Shown here in pieces: positions 43,047 to 51,425 of a stretch of 64,000 nucleotides of DNA. Position 1 is the stretch's first letter. Every line of letters begins with the position of its first letter. The notes beneath the pieces were generated by a model. The model made no database searches. It was not told the origin of the DNA and saw nothing but the letters and a program-made list of their open reading frames with translations. The position numbers were made by a program, and so were the translations under genes. The DNA comes from a bacterium (lineage in GTDB: Bacteria > Patescibacteria > Microgenomatia > UBA1400 > UBA12108): assembly GCA_021788365.1 (NCBI GenBank), contig JAJYKS010000003.1:1-64000 (forward strand). Direction: 5' to 3'.

Positions 43047-44786
43047 ATGGATACAACAACAGCAACGCTTTCCGGTACCCCAAACACACGTTGCTGGAGC
43101 CAAGCGGCTACGAGGGTTTTAGGGGGTGTTACTAGCGTTGTTGTTCTAACACTTACTTGTGAGGCAGATGGTGATCTCCTCGACCTTTCTCAGGTAGGAG
43201 GAGAGCTTTTGGAGAGTGTGCTTTCTGCCATAGGTGGCATTCGCGAAGGACAAACTTTGCAGCCAACACTCGAACCTCTCCTATCCAGCTTGGGTGACGG
43301 CGTTTGTGTGTCAATTCTCGTTATTGGTATTTTTGATCAGCGACTCATTCTTTGGGGGAAGGGTGAGGTGGGGTGTTACCTATTGCGGGATGGACACTTC
43401 CTCCATCTTGCTGATTCTGCAGCGGCGGCGCGCTCTGTATCTGGAAACGTTATTTCTCATGACACTCTTCTTGCATATACAACATCACTTACACATGCCT
43501 GTAGTCTTGCCGACATACGAAAGGCACTGGGAGAAGGTACAAAGGGTTTGGAGCTGTTGACTCCAAGCATCTTAGCCGCTCCGGACTCTGGGAGTATCGC
43601 AGCAGCAATGGTTGCGGTTGAGGGGACACCCCCAATAAAACCTGCGATAAACATACCACTATTTGTACGACGTGAGATTACCGGACAAGAGCGACGAATG
43701 CAGACCTATATTGGTATGGGACTTGTAGCGCTACTTGTTGTTCTTATTTCTGTGGGTTACGTACAACGATTAAAGACGCTTCGCGTCCAAACATATTCGA
43801 CTTTGTCGCAGCGTGTAGGAGGGCTCATAACTGATTCGCGGCAAGTGGCTGTCTCTGACCCCGCGCGAGCGCGCACCGATCTCTCGGATGCCCGTACTGC
43901 TGTAGAGCAGTACCTCTCAGGAAAGCCTGGTGCACCTTATACGCTCCAAGCGCAGCAGCTCACTCAAAATATCACCTCAGCGGAGCAGTCAGTTTTCCAG
44001 GTGTATCCCGTGACACTGTCGCCATTTATTCCACTTTCGGTTGTTGCGCCACAACTGTCTGCCCCTCGCATGGCGACAGACGGGAAGGGCGACCTTCTTT
44101 TTGCTGACACAATGGGGAATATCATCGGTATTAGTACCAAAGATAAGTCTAAATTTAGTTATAGTACTCAAACGTATGGACCCGATATCTCTGTTGTAGG
44201 GGGAGACACCGGCACGTTTGGATTTACCGCAAAGGGAGTGGTCGTCATACCACCAAAGAAAACGGAAGCTACGGTTGCGATACAGCCAGATGAGTTGTGG
44301 GGTGATATCACTATGATTGATACGTTCGCCGGGAACGTTTATCTTCTTGATCAGGGGAATGGTGAAATATGGAAGTATCCGGTCTTGGATACTGGGTTTG
44401 GTACGCGTAAACGGTGGTTTGCTGCCGGAATTACTCCCGATCTATCCAAAGTTGTGGATATGCGAGTGACGGGCGATGTGTGGCTACTTACTTCGACTGG
44501 GAAAATTCTCAAATATACTCGTGGTGCCCCCCAGAAATTTCCCATGACAGGGTTTCCATTTACGAGTACAGACGGGAGCCTTGCTAATCCACAAGCACTC
44601 GATGTTAATGGGAGCAGCGTTTATGTTCTCGAGTCCGGCGCGTCACGGGTAGACGTATTCCAGGATGATGGAACATACGTGAAACAATACACGGCGGATG
44701 ACTTTGCAAAGGCAACGGATATCGCGATTGCAGATGGGAAAATGTACGTACTGGTGCCAAGCGGAGTGGAGTGGTTTGGGTTGTGA
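43047..44786 (+). CDS. PP2C-like cytoplasmic domain, membrane helix and outer beta-propeller
   Basis: 579 residues. Residues about 20-190 resemble a degenerate PPM phosphatase (VCVSILVIGIFDQRLILWGK then GEVGCYLLRDGHFLHLAD, corresponding to the GD-x-R-x-Y strand region), but the metal-binding aspartates are not evident, so it may be inactive. One helix at about 218-240 and a helical linker lead to an outer six-bladed-type propeller (about 330-579, repeated VYLLDQGNGEIWKYP, VYVLESGASRVDVFQ). AAGGGG precedes the ATG. Confidence 0.6.
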   Translation: MDTTTATLSGTPNTRCWSQAATRVLGGVTSVVVLTLTCEADGDLLDLSQVGGELLESVLSAIGGIREGQTLQPTLEPLLSSLGDGVCVSILVIGIFDQRLILWGKGEVGCYLLRDGHFLHLADSAAAARSVSGNVISHDTLLAYTTSLTHACSLADIRKALGEGTKGLELLTPSILAAPDSGSIAAAMVAVEGTPPIKPAINIPLFVRREITGQERRMQTYIGMGLVALLVVLISVGYVQRLKTLRVQTYSTLSQRVGGLITDSRQVAVSDPARARTDLSDARTAVEQYLSGKPGAPYTLQAQQLTQNITSAEQSVFQVYPVTLSPFIPLSVVAPQLSAPRMATDGKGDLLFADTMGNIIGISTKDKSKFSYSTQTYGPDISVVGGDTGTFGFTAKGVVVIPPKKTEATVAIQPDELWGDITMIDTFAGNVYLLDQGNGEIWKYPVLDTGFGTRKRWFAAGITPDLSKVVDMRVTGDVWLLTSTGKILKYTRGAPQKFPMTGFPFTSTDGSLANPQALDVNGSSVYVLESGASRVDVFQDDGTYVKQYTADDFAKATDIAIADGKMYVLVPSGVEWFGL

Positions 44787-44919
44787 GGACGTGGCGTTCG
44801 TCTGGATTTCCCAAACGCAAAACTCGGTCTATCTGCGCCTGGTGGCGCAGCGACCTAGAACTCGCGCTACCCGCCACTGCGTTGTGTTTTGCAACTTGTG
44901 AAATCCCGACTGCACGCCC
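44787..44919. repeat. Dispersed structured element, copy 2
   Basis: Core ends GCAAAAC (44817-44823) and GTTTTGC (44886-44892); inner stem CTGCGCC-tggt-GGCGCAG (44833-44850). Outer arms GGATTTC (44804-44810) and GAAATCC (44900-44906) pair perfectly but share no sequence with the outer arms of the other copies. It fills the gap between the propeller gene and smpB. Confidence 0.82.
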
Positions 44920-44947
44920 TAATTTTTTCTTGAGGTAGAATATGGGT

Positions 44948-45382
44948 ATGATTTTGAATAAAAATGCCAAGCGGGAGTACAGTATATCCGACACATTGGT
45001 GGCGGGGGTGGTGCTCACGGGCGCGGAGGTGAAGACGCTGCGCGAGGGGCGGGGAAGTCTGCGTGACGCCTACGCGCGATTCTTAAACGGTGAGCTGTAC
45101 CTGGTGGGCGCCGACATACCGCAGTACAGCCACTATTCGGGGAAGGAATACGACGCGAAGCGGAGCCGGAAACTCCTTTTAAACAGCCGCGAAATACTAA
45201 AATTGCAGCAACAATTGGAAGGCAAGAATCTGACACTCGTGCCTTTGAAATTGTTTTTCCAGGGACGATGGGTGAAGTGCGAGCTGGGGGTAGGACGGGG
45301 AAAGCGGGAATATGAGAAGCGGGAAGACTTGAAAAAGCGAGACGTAGAACGAGAGATTGCGAAGGCTATGCGGACCAACTAA
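44948..45382 (+). CDS. smpB: SsrA-binding protein SmpB
   Basis: 144 residues. Family motifs: ILNKNAKREYSISDTLVAGV, LTGAEVKTLREGRGSLRDAY, DIPQYSHYSGKEYDAKRSRK and LYFFQGR-like LKLFFQGRWVKCELGVGRGK. It delivers tmRNA to stalled ribosomes. TAGAAT at 44936-44941 lies 6 nt before ATG 44948, preferred over the ATG at 44942. The tmRNA gene lies directly downstream in the opposite direction. Confidence 0.95.
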   Translation: MILNKNAKREYSISDTLVAGVVLTGAEVKTLREGRGSLRDAYARFLNGELYLVGADIPQYSHYSGKEYDAKRSRKLLLNSREILKLQQQLEGKNLTLVPLKLFFQGRWVKCELGVGRGKREYEKREDLKKRDVEREIAKAMRTN

Positions 45383-45383
45383 A

Positions 45384-45405
45384 AATCCCGCAAAAGCGGG
45401 ATTTT
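45384..45405. terminator. Bidirectional terminator between smpB and ssrA
   Basis: ATCCCGC-aaaa-GCGGGAT (45385-45402) with an A-run on the left and TTTT on the right, so it can serve smpB rightward and the tmRNA leftward. Confidence 0.8.
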
Positions 45406-45409
45406 GCTG

Positions 45410-45811
45410 TGGAGACGGAGGGCAGTGAGCCCTCGTCCGCGTGCTGCTACTAACATCATCTACATACGTAGTTCATTTTATTTTTAACCTCATGCTGTCC
45501 CGGGAATGAACGAACCAAAATAGCAAGAGGGTTGTCGATTGATTTGGGCCAGAGTGACAAGACCTGGCTTACGGCCTGTGTCTGTTTCCACCCAACTACC
45601 GCGCCACAAGCGACTTGGTAGTGAATGCCGTTAGGCAAATGCCGGTACGAAACCAGCGTTGTCTGCGGGAGTAAAGAGACCTACAAAGAAGTCTTTTACT
45701 GCAGTCAAAGGATTTTTGACAGTTATTTTTTGGCTCTTTTTTACGACTTCCTTAGCCAAAGTCGGTATGCAGATGTTAATGAGCGAGTACACGTCAATAC
45801 AAGACGTCCCC
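45410..45811 (-). ncRNA. ssrA: Transfer-messenger RNA (divergent)
   Basis: 402 nt, opposite smpB. 5' GGGGACG (45811-45805) pairs with 3' CGTCTCC (45417-45411), with a discriminator A and no encoded CCA. The 5' side GGGGACGTCTTGTATTGACG is recognisably the tmRNA start. Pseudoknot 1: CGACTT/AAGTCG (45764-45759 with 45749-45744) interlocked with TGGCT/AGCCA (45758-45754 with 45735-45731), followed by A-rich RNA as in E. coli. The tag frame may resume at 45717 (KNPLTAVKDF...), ending AGFVPAFA and TAA (45633-45631), about 28 codons. The T-arm GAGGG-CTCACTG-CCCTC lacks the usual TTCRA loop. Confidence 0.8.
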
Positions 45812-45878
45812 AATGCACGAATGGTACCATACATCAGGCAATTTGTCCAGTTCCTACGATCTGTACTATGCTATAGAC

Positions 45879-46568
45879 ATGAGCTTTGTTGATTGGATAT
45901 ATCCGAAGGTATGCGCGGGATGTGAAAAGGAGGGGGAGTATATATGCGATGAATGTCGGGGGAAACTAAACCCACCAGTGTCGATTTGTCCGGAGTGCAA
46001 CCGACCGAGTATAGACGGATGGGTACATGCACGTTGTCAAAGGCGGTATGGAATAGACAGGCTTATCGTGGGATTACCGTACCACGGGGCGGTGCAGAAG
46101 TGCCTCAAAAACGTCAAATATAAGAGCAGCTGGGAAGTGATCAACTTTTTGCATGAAGTTTGGGAACAAAAAGCCGAATTCATGATTCATGATTTACGAT
46201 CCATGAATATAAATGCCTTGGTTACGGCGGTACCGATGTGGGGAATGAAAGAACGGAAACGGGGATTCAATCAAGCCGAGCGACTGGGGAAATTAATAGC
46301 GAGCGAGATGGGGCTTCCGTATTTGGACGTTTTGGAAAGGGTGAGAGATACCAGGGCGATGTGGGGACTCGACCACAAACAAAGGATACAGAATGTGGTA
46401 GGGGCGTTTTCGCTTAATTCTCAGTTTTCAGTTCTCAATTTCCAAAAAATAAAACTGGTTTTGTTGGTGGATGATGTGTGGACGACGGGGGCTACAATGC
46501 GGATGTGCGCGGGTGTTTTGATACGGGGTGGTGCTAAAAAAGTTTGGGGAATCGCATTATCGCGGTAA
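45879..46568 (+). CDS. ComF-family amidophosphoribosyltransferase-like protein
   Basis: 229 residues. N-terminal zinc-ribbon cysteines (CAGCEKEGEYICDEC, CPEC) and the C-terminal PRPP-binding loop LLVDDVWTTGATM. ComF proteins are needed for natural transformation in competent bacteria. TATGCT (45867-45872) lies 6 nt before the ATG. Residues about 180-200 (FSLNSQFSVLNFQKIKL) are encoded by AT-rich heptamer repeats (ttctcagttttcagttctcaa), an insertion just before the PRPP loop. Confidence 0.85.
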   Translation: MSFVDWIYPKVCAGCEKEGEYICDECRGKLNPPVSICPECNRPSIDGWVHARCQRRYGIDRLIVGLPYHGAVQKCLKNVKYKSSWEVINFLHEVWEQKAEFMIHDLRSMNINALVTAVPMWGMKERKRGFNQAERLGKLIASEMGLPYLDVLERVRDTRAMWGLDHKQRIQNVVGAFSLNSQFSVLNFQKIKLVLLVDDVWTTGATMRMCAGVLIRGGAKKVWGIALSR

Positions 46569-46577
46569 AATGGTTTT

Positions 46578-48104
46578 ATGAAAATTTTGTTTCTCGCGGC
46601 TGAAGTGGGCCCGTATCTGTCGGTGGGAGGGCTTTCCCAGGTGTCATATTTTCTTCCACGAGCGCTGTCACAACTAGGGGACGAGGTGCGAGTTTTTACC
46701 CCGAAGTTTGGAACGATGGACAGCACGGCACCGACTAAGCGTGGATGGAATCTCAAGAATGAGCTTAGTGGTTTGTCTGTCCCGCTTGGGTTTGACGGTG
46801 ATACTCGGGGGGCGATCATTTGTAATGTAAAGAGTTATCAACGGCTAGGGAGTGCGGTTAAAACCTATTTCCTTGAAAACAGGGAGTATTACGAGCTGCG
46901 CGCCAATGTTTACGGCTATAAAGATGATCACATACGATTTGCCCTTATGTGTAAGGGATGTTTGGAATGGCTTCTTATACAAAAGTCGAAAAAAGGTGCG
47001 TGGTTTCCCGACGCCATCCATTGTAATGATTGGCACGCGGCGTACTTTATCAACATGGCGCGTACCAATCCAAGGTATAAAGAACTTCTTCGGAAAACGC
47101 CGCTGCTTCTCACTGTTCACAACTTCACTTTTCAAGGAAATTATGACTTTAAGTATTGTGCTGACCATGATCGTGATGATGGTACGACACCCCTTCTCCC
47201 TCTCCTTGACCCTGAGATGCAAAAACAGAACGCACTTCTTCGAGGTATTCTTTCTGCCGACGCCATTACTACCGTATCTCCCACTCACGCTCGCGAAGTG
47301 TTGACTGAGGAATATGGAGAGGGGCTACATACGGCACTTCTTAAGGTACGTTCAAGGGTTTCAGGCATACTTAACGGTCTCGACACTCGGGAGTTTGATC
47401 CTTCGGATGATCCTTTGGTTTATATCAACTTTTCGCCGAAAAACTTTGTTAAGCCGCGACTTAAGAACAAACAACATCTCCAGGAGCTTTTTGATTTGCC
47501 ACGAAACCCCCATGCGTTTCTTGTGGCTTACAGTGGCAGACTCGCGAATCAAAAAGGCCTCAACCTTCTTATGGAGGCCATGCGGCACCTCCTTCCAGAA
47601 CGACAGGATTTGCAATTTATAGTACTGGGCGGCGGCGACGAATCTTATCGCCAACAGCTCACCTCTCTTGCGCGCGAGTATCCGAAGCAAGTAGGTCTCC
47701 ACCTTCTTCCTGATTTTCGACTGCCACGGAAAATTTTTTCTGGTGCGGACGCACTCCTTATTCCCAGTTTGTTCGAACCAGGCGGCATTGTGGCGCTTGA
47801 GGCGCTTCGATACGGGGCGGTCCCCATTGTACGAAGAACGGGTGGCCTTAATGACATTGTGACGGAGTTTGATCCGACTACGCGTCGGGGGAATGGTTTT
47901 TCCTTCGCGACAAAGGATGGTTGGGCACTCTACGGAGCAGTTGTGACTGCGATGACGACGTATCACAATACTGTCTTGTGGGAGCGTGTTGTGTCCAATG
48001 CCTTGGCTTCAGATTTTTCGTGGGAGCATGCGGCGAGGGAATACCATTTATGGTATAAGCGCGCGCTCTATGATCGCAAGCGGCATATACGGTCAGTAAG
48101 ATAG
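46578..48104 (+). CDS. glgA: Glycogen/starch synthase (GT5)
   Basis: 508 residues. N-terminal FLAAEVGPYLSVGGLSQVSY (family 'vGGLgdV' motif), HCNDWHAAYF, and C-terminal ADALLIPSLFEPGGIVALEA with LRYGAVPIVRRTGGL. It extends alpha-1,4-glucan from a nucleotide-glucose donor; ADP- versus UDP-glucose is not decided by sequence. TAAAAT at 46566-46571 lies 6 nt before the ATG. Next comes a glucan phosphorylase, giving synthesis and breakdown together. Confidence 0.87.
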   Translation: MKILFLAAEVGPYLSVGGLSQVSYFLPRALSQLGDEVRVFTPKFGTMDSTAPTKRGWNLKNELSGLSVPLGFDGDTRGAIICNVKSYQRLGSAVKTYFLENREYYELRANVYGYKDDHIRFALMCKGCLEWLLIQKSKKGAWFPDAIHCNDWHAAYFINMARTNPRYKELLRKTPLLLTVHNFTFQGNYDFKYCADHDRDDGTTPLLPLLDPEMQKQNALLRGILSADAITTVSPTHAREVLTEEYGEGLHTALLKVRSRVSGILNGLDTREFDPSDDPLVYINFSPKNFVKPRLKNKQHLQELFDLPRNPHAFLVAYSGRLANQKGLNLLMEAMRHLLPERQDLQFIVLGGGDESYRQQLTSLAREYPKQVGLHLLPDFRLPRKIFSGADALLIPSLFEPGGIVALEALRYGAVPIVRRTGGLNDIVTEFDPTTRRGNGFSFATKDGWALYGAVVTAMTTYHNTVLWERVVSNALASDFSWEHAAREYHLWYKRALYDRKRHIRSVR

Positions 48105-48113
48105 GACAGAGCG

Positions 48114-49820
48114 ATGCAAGACGATACTCTACGATGGTTTGACACTTTTCACAAAAGCGATGCTTATGCACGACTTTTGGAGCGACCGATCGCCTACTTC
48201 TGTGCCGAGTATGCGCTTGCGTCTGATCTTCCCATTTATGCTGGTGGACTTGGAATACTGGCAGGTGACTATGTACGCGAAGCTGCAGTACAGCAAGTAC
48301 CAGTTGTTGCGGTTGGCCTGTACTATAGTGAAGGGTTTACGCGTCGTGAGTTGTCTCCGGAGGGGCGCGTGGTTGATTTTCATGTTTCGCGGACTCCGGA
48401 GGAGGCAGGTCTCGCGCCGGTTATTGATGCGGCGGGGAAAGCAGTCATCGTTCGTATCCCCGTGCAAGAGGGGGTAGTTGCCGCTCGTGCGTGGGCGTGG
48501 CAGCCGTCAAGCCTTCCCGGTGCTAAATCTAACGTGACCGTTTACCTTTTGGACTCACACGTTCCTGAGAACAGTGAAATTGACCAGCATATTACCGACT
48601 CACTTTACGATACCAACAAGGAGACCAGACTCAAACAGGAGATGTTGCTTGGAATCGGTGGGCTGCGACTCCTGGAGATAATCGGCGTTCACCCTTCTGT
48701 GTATCATCTTAACGAAGGGCATTCTGCATTTCTTGTGTACGAGCTCATTCATCATGAGATGACTGAGCACAACCTCACCTTTATTGAGGCAAAGGATCGG
48801 GCAAAGGAGCATATTTTATTTACCAATCACACGCTTGTGGCCGCGGGCAATGACGTGTTTAGCAATGATCTTGTTTCGCTTTTTCTTGAGAAATACGCGG
48901 AGGAAATAAACGTGCCGGCCTCGGCGCTTGTGGAGCTCGGACTTGTGCAGCAATCATCAACATTTTCTATGACGATGCTTGCCCTCAGATCTGCGGGAAG
49001 GATTAATGCAGTGTCAAAGCTGCATGCCACAAAAGCGAAGGAAATATGGAAGGATCACCCCATGTTTCCTATCACAAATGGTATACACGCACCTCTGTGG
49101 GACGCCATAGGCGACGTTTACCACCTGTGGGAACTACACCAGGCACGCAAGCGAGAGCTCCTCGAGACTATTTTTCAACAGACAGGAACTCAGTGGGACG
49201 AGCGAACGATTCTTTTAGGATGGGCACGTCGCATCGTACGGTACAAGCGACCCCTCGCTATGGTGGAGCGACTAAAACGGTTTCATGAGATGGCAGAGCG
49301 ATTAGATCGACCGATACGGGTGGTGTTTGCGGGGCAGTCGCATCCGTCGGATGAGGATGGGGAAGAGATGCTTGAAGAACTACAGTATCGGCTTAGATCC
49401 GACCTTAAGGGTATGGCAGTATATTTACCACACTACGACATGACATTGTCAAAGCAGATGGTTGCGGGATGTGATGTGTGGGTAAATACTCCGGTTGTGG
49501 GATTCGAGGCGTGTGGAACGAGTGGTATGAAGGCAGCCCTCAACGGTGTATTACCTCTTACTACGCGTGACGGGTGGGTAGACGAGATAAATCTCTTTGG
49601 CATAGGTTGGCTTTTGAACGATGCCAATGTGACCGACGATATTCTCGATAAGCTCGAGCAAGAAATCCTTCCCTTGTATTATGACAAAAACGATAGCGGA
49701 ATACCTGAGGGATGGGTGCAGATGATGCAGAACGCTCGAGGACTCGTATGGAACGAGTTTTCTATGACCAGAGCACTTCGGCAGTACCTTGAAGAGGGGA
49801 TGGGGATAACGGTCGGATAA
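48114..49820 (+). CDS. glgP: Alpha-glucan phosphorylase (GT35)
   Basis: 568 residues, the short archaeal/Thermotoga-type form. Contains IAYFCAEYALASDLPIYAGG, VYHLNEGHSAFLVYELI, FPITNGIHAPLW and the PLP lysine region FEACGTSGMKAALNGVLPLT. It releases glucose-1-phosphate from glycogen. It follows glgA by 9 nt and is probably cotranscribed. No branching enzyme is seen in this window. Confidence 0.87.
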   Translation: MQDDTLRWFDTFHKSDAYARLLERPIAYFCAEYALASDLPIYAGGLGILAGDYVREAAVQQVPVVAVGLYYSEGFTRRELSPEGRVVDFHVSRTPEEAGLAPVIDAAGKAVIVRIPVQEGVVAARAWAWQPSSLPGAKSNVTVYLLDSHVPENSEIDQHITDSLYDTNKETRLKQEMLLGIGGLRLLEIIGVHPSVYHLNEGHSAFLVYELIHHEMTEHNLTFIEAKDRAKEHILFTNHTLVAAGNDVFSNDLVSLFLEKYAEEINVPASALVELGLVQQSSTFSMTMLALRSAGRINAVSKLHATKAKEIWKDHPMFPITNGIHAPLWDAIGDVYHLWELHQARKRELLETIFQQTGTQWDERTILLGWARRIVRYKRPLAMVERLKRFHEMAERLDRPIRVVFAGQSHPSDEDGEEMLEELQYRLRSDLKGMAVYLPHYDMTLSKQMVAGCDVWVNTPVVGFEACGTSGMKAALNGVLPLTTRDGWVDEINLFGIGWLLNDANVTDDILDKLEQEILPLYYDKNDSGIPEGWVQMMQNARGLVWNEFSMTRALRQYLEEGMGITVG

Positions 49821-49855
49821 TCAGAATATTCGGAAGACTCGGAAAACTCAGAGGA

Positions 49856-50464
49856 TTAGTTCGCTAGTGATTCGGAAATAAGTTTTTCGACGACCGGAAG
49901 GACGGCCTTGAAGATTTTTTCATGGCCTACAGTGTTCGGATGAAGGCCATCGTAGAGATCAGATTTGGAGAGCACGTCGTGAAGAGGAAGGTATGTAGTT
50001 TGGTTTCGCTCACAGACAGCCTCAATAATTTTGGAATATTCGAGACCGCGCTTGTCGGTATATGTTTTGTCGGGATCTTCGGGGTAGGGGTTAGTTTTGG
50101 TGTCATCCATAATTGCGAGCCCTGTGAAGACAACGGAGCTGGTATATTTGTGAGCAATATTGGAAATATCTTGAATATTCGAAGCGAACTTTTCATGGGG
50201 TACCCAAAGACCGCCAAGTTTTTTAGATACGGCGGAATCATTGTTCCCAATTGAGACAATTATTATGGTTGGCTTTCGGGCAGATGTTTCGTTATCGATA
50301 CGACGTAGCAGATCTTCGGTAGTGTTTCCGGAGATACCAAGGTTGTATATAGTGATGTCGTATCCGCTTGCGTATAGATGTTTTTGTAATAGACTCGACC
50401 AACCACCATTTTCTGGATCGTATTCGCCGTGAGTGATGCTGGCGCCGAAAATACAGATGTTCAT
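49856..50464 (-). CDS. SGNH/GDSL-family hydrolase
   Basis: 202 residues. Catalytic blocks: serine in IFGASITHGEYD, block III in IVSIGNNDSAVSK (GxND form), and block V aspartate/histidine in YDGLHPNTVGHEKI. No signal peptide, so it is cytoplasmic. Esterase or acyl-hydrolase role, substrate unknown. Overlaps the preceding GIY-YIG gene by 4 nt. Confidence 0.85.
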   Translation of the reverse strand: MNICIFGASITHGEYDPENGGWSSLLQKHLYASGYDITIYNLGISGNTTEDLLRRIDNETSARKPTIIIVSIGNNDSAVSKKLGGLWVPHEKFASNIQDISNIAHKYTSSVVFTGLAIMDDTKTNPYPEDPDKTYTDKRGLEYSKIIEAVCERNQTTYLPLHDVLSKSDLYDGLHPNTVGHEKIFKAVLPVVEKLISESLAN

Positions 50465-50706
50465 GGGGAGATTATCTCATGTTTCTTGAGAAAGGCACGG
50501 CCAGAACCGGATTTGAGATATTGCTCGAAACTTCTCGCAGTAGATTCATTTGAAAATGCGAAATAACTCTGCAAATTTAGTGGGAGACGTTTTACGGTGG
50601 CGGGAATGTATCCAGATTGGTGTCTATGGATACGATCTTTTAAGTCGTTTGTTGAGCCAATATAAGACTTATGATCGTTGCAGATAAGGATATAGACGTA
50701 GTGCAT
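50461..50706 (-). CDS. GIY-YIG domain endonuclease-like protein
   Basis: 81 residues, single-domain. Starts HYVYILICNDHKSYIGSTND (the 'YVY...YIG.T.D' core) with R in LKDRIHRH and E in SFEQYLKSGSGRAFLKKH. Small free-standing members are thought to act in DNA repair or be selfish; function not assigned. TATACT on the minus strand lies 6 nt before the ATG. Confidence 0.85.
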   Translation of the reverse strand: MHYVYILICNDHKSYIGSTNDLKDRIHRHQSGYIPATVKRLPLNLQSYFAFSNESTARSFEQYLKSGSGRAFLKKHEIISP

Positions 50707-50868
50707 GGATTTAGTATAGACAATTCTGATGGTCGCCTACATCAGGATTACGGCGAACTAAAGCGGATTTATCTCGCTGAAACCTCGCCCTAGGGGATAT
50801 GAAGAAATATATTCGTGGGAAATCTAAGTTGTAAGCCCGCCTTCGCTAAAGCTACGGCGAGGTGAAAG

Positions 50869-50952
50869 CGGAGACGGTGGGAGTCGAACCCACAGGACCC
50901 TTTTGGGGCCACGGTTTAGCGAACCGTCCGAGTACCGTTGTCGCACGTCTCC
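50869..50952 (-). tRNA. tRNA-Ser (anticodon GCT) with C33
   Basis: 84 nt, class II. Acceptor GGAGACG/CGTCTCC, discriminator G, long variable arm (CCCCAAAAGGG region), T-loop GGGTTCGACTCCC. Anticodon stem ACGGT/ACCGT encloses TCGCTAA, giving anticodon GCT (AGC/AGT codons) but a C at position 33, where U is almost universal. CCA is not encoded. Confidence 0.9.
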
Positions 50953-50976
50953 AACGAAGAAATTATATCAGGGAGG

Positions 50977-51059
50977 CGGAGGAGGCGGGACTCGAACCCA
51001 CGAGTGCTTTCGCACGGAGGTTTAGTAAACCTCTGCCGTAGCCGCTGGGCCACTCCTCC
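50977..51059 (-). tRNA. tRNA-Ser (anticodon ACT)
   Basis: 83 nt, class II. Acceptor GGAGGAG/CTCCTCC, discriminator G, D-arm GCC/GGC, long variable arm (GTGCGAAAGCAC), T-arm GTGGG-TTCGAGT-CCCGC. Anticodon stem GAGGT/ACCTC encloses TTACTAA, giving anticodon ACT. Serine identity follows from the variable arm, G73 and the anticodon pair 35-36. CCA is not encoded. Confidence 0.88.
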
Positions 51060-51089
51060 ACGGTATCACGCATTATACCGTATTACGGC

Positions 51090-51383
51090 TTATTCGAGAC
51101 TGGAGATGTGGTTAATCACGGATTCAATTAGGAATCCGATGAAGGCATAAACGACTAGGGCAAAGAGCGCGGAAATCTCTATATCGGCGCCACGACTCAG
51201 CGAAGAGCTTGGGAACATATTGTTGAAGGGGGCGAGCAAGGGATTGGTGGTTTCATAAACCCACCTGACGAACGGGGCTGCCGTGAGAGCGCCCAAGAAC
51301 TTGAGGAGAATGCGAACGCCGAGGAGAAACTCTACTAGGCTAACGATTACTTCGGTCAAGACCAAAACATAGTTTTTAAACAT
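51090..51383 (-). CDS. YggT-family membrane protein
   Basis: 97 residues, two or three helices with the family core LLGVRILLKFLGALTAAPFV and YETTNPLLAPFNNMFP, then a C-terminal helix (LFALVVYAFIGFLIESVI). YggT/YlmG proteins are linked to division-site and membrane-organisation roles, but mechanism is unclear. Divergent from the FkbM gene. Confidence 0.85.
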   Translation of the reverse strand: MFKNYVLVLTEVIVSLVEFLLGVRILLKFLGALTAAPFVRWVYETTNPLLAPFNNMFPSSSLSRGADIEISALFALVVYAFIGFLIESVINHISSLE

Positions 51384-51425
51384 AGATCTTCACGTATATA
51401 GTGTTATCTCGGTTACAATATCCTT

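Noticed and set aside
44605..45018. Leftward 137-codon frame over the propeller gene end and smpB start
   Set aside because: Most of it is a read-through of the dispersed element (SRSLRHQAQIDRVLRL). Similar frames appear at the other element copies, so it is repeat-derived.
45631..45834. Leftward reading frame of 67 codons ending in ADNAGFVPAFA
   Set aside because: It lies inside the tmRNA; its end is the tag frame, not a separate protein gene.
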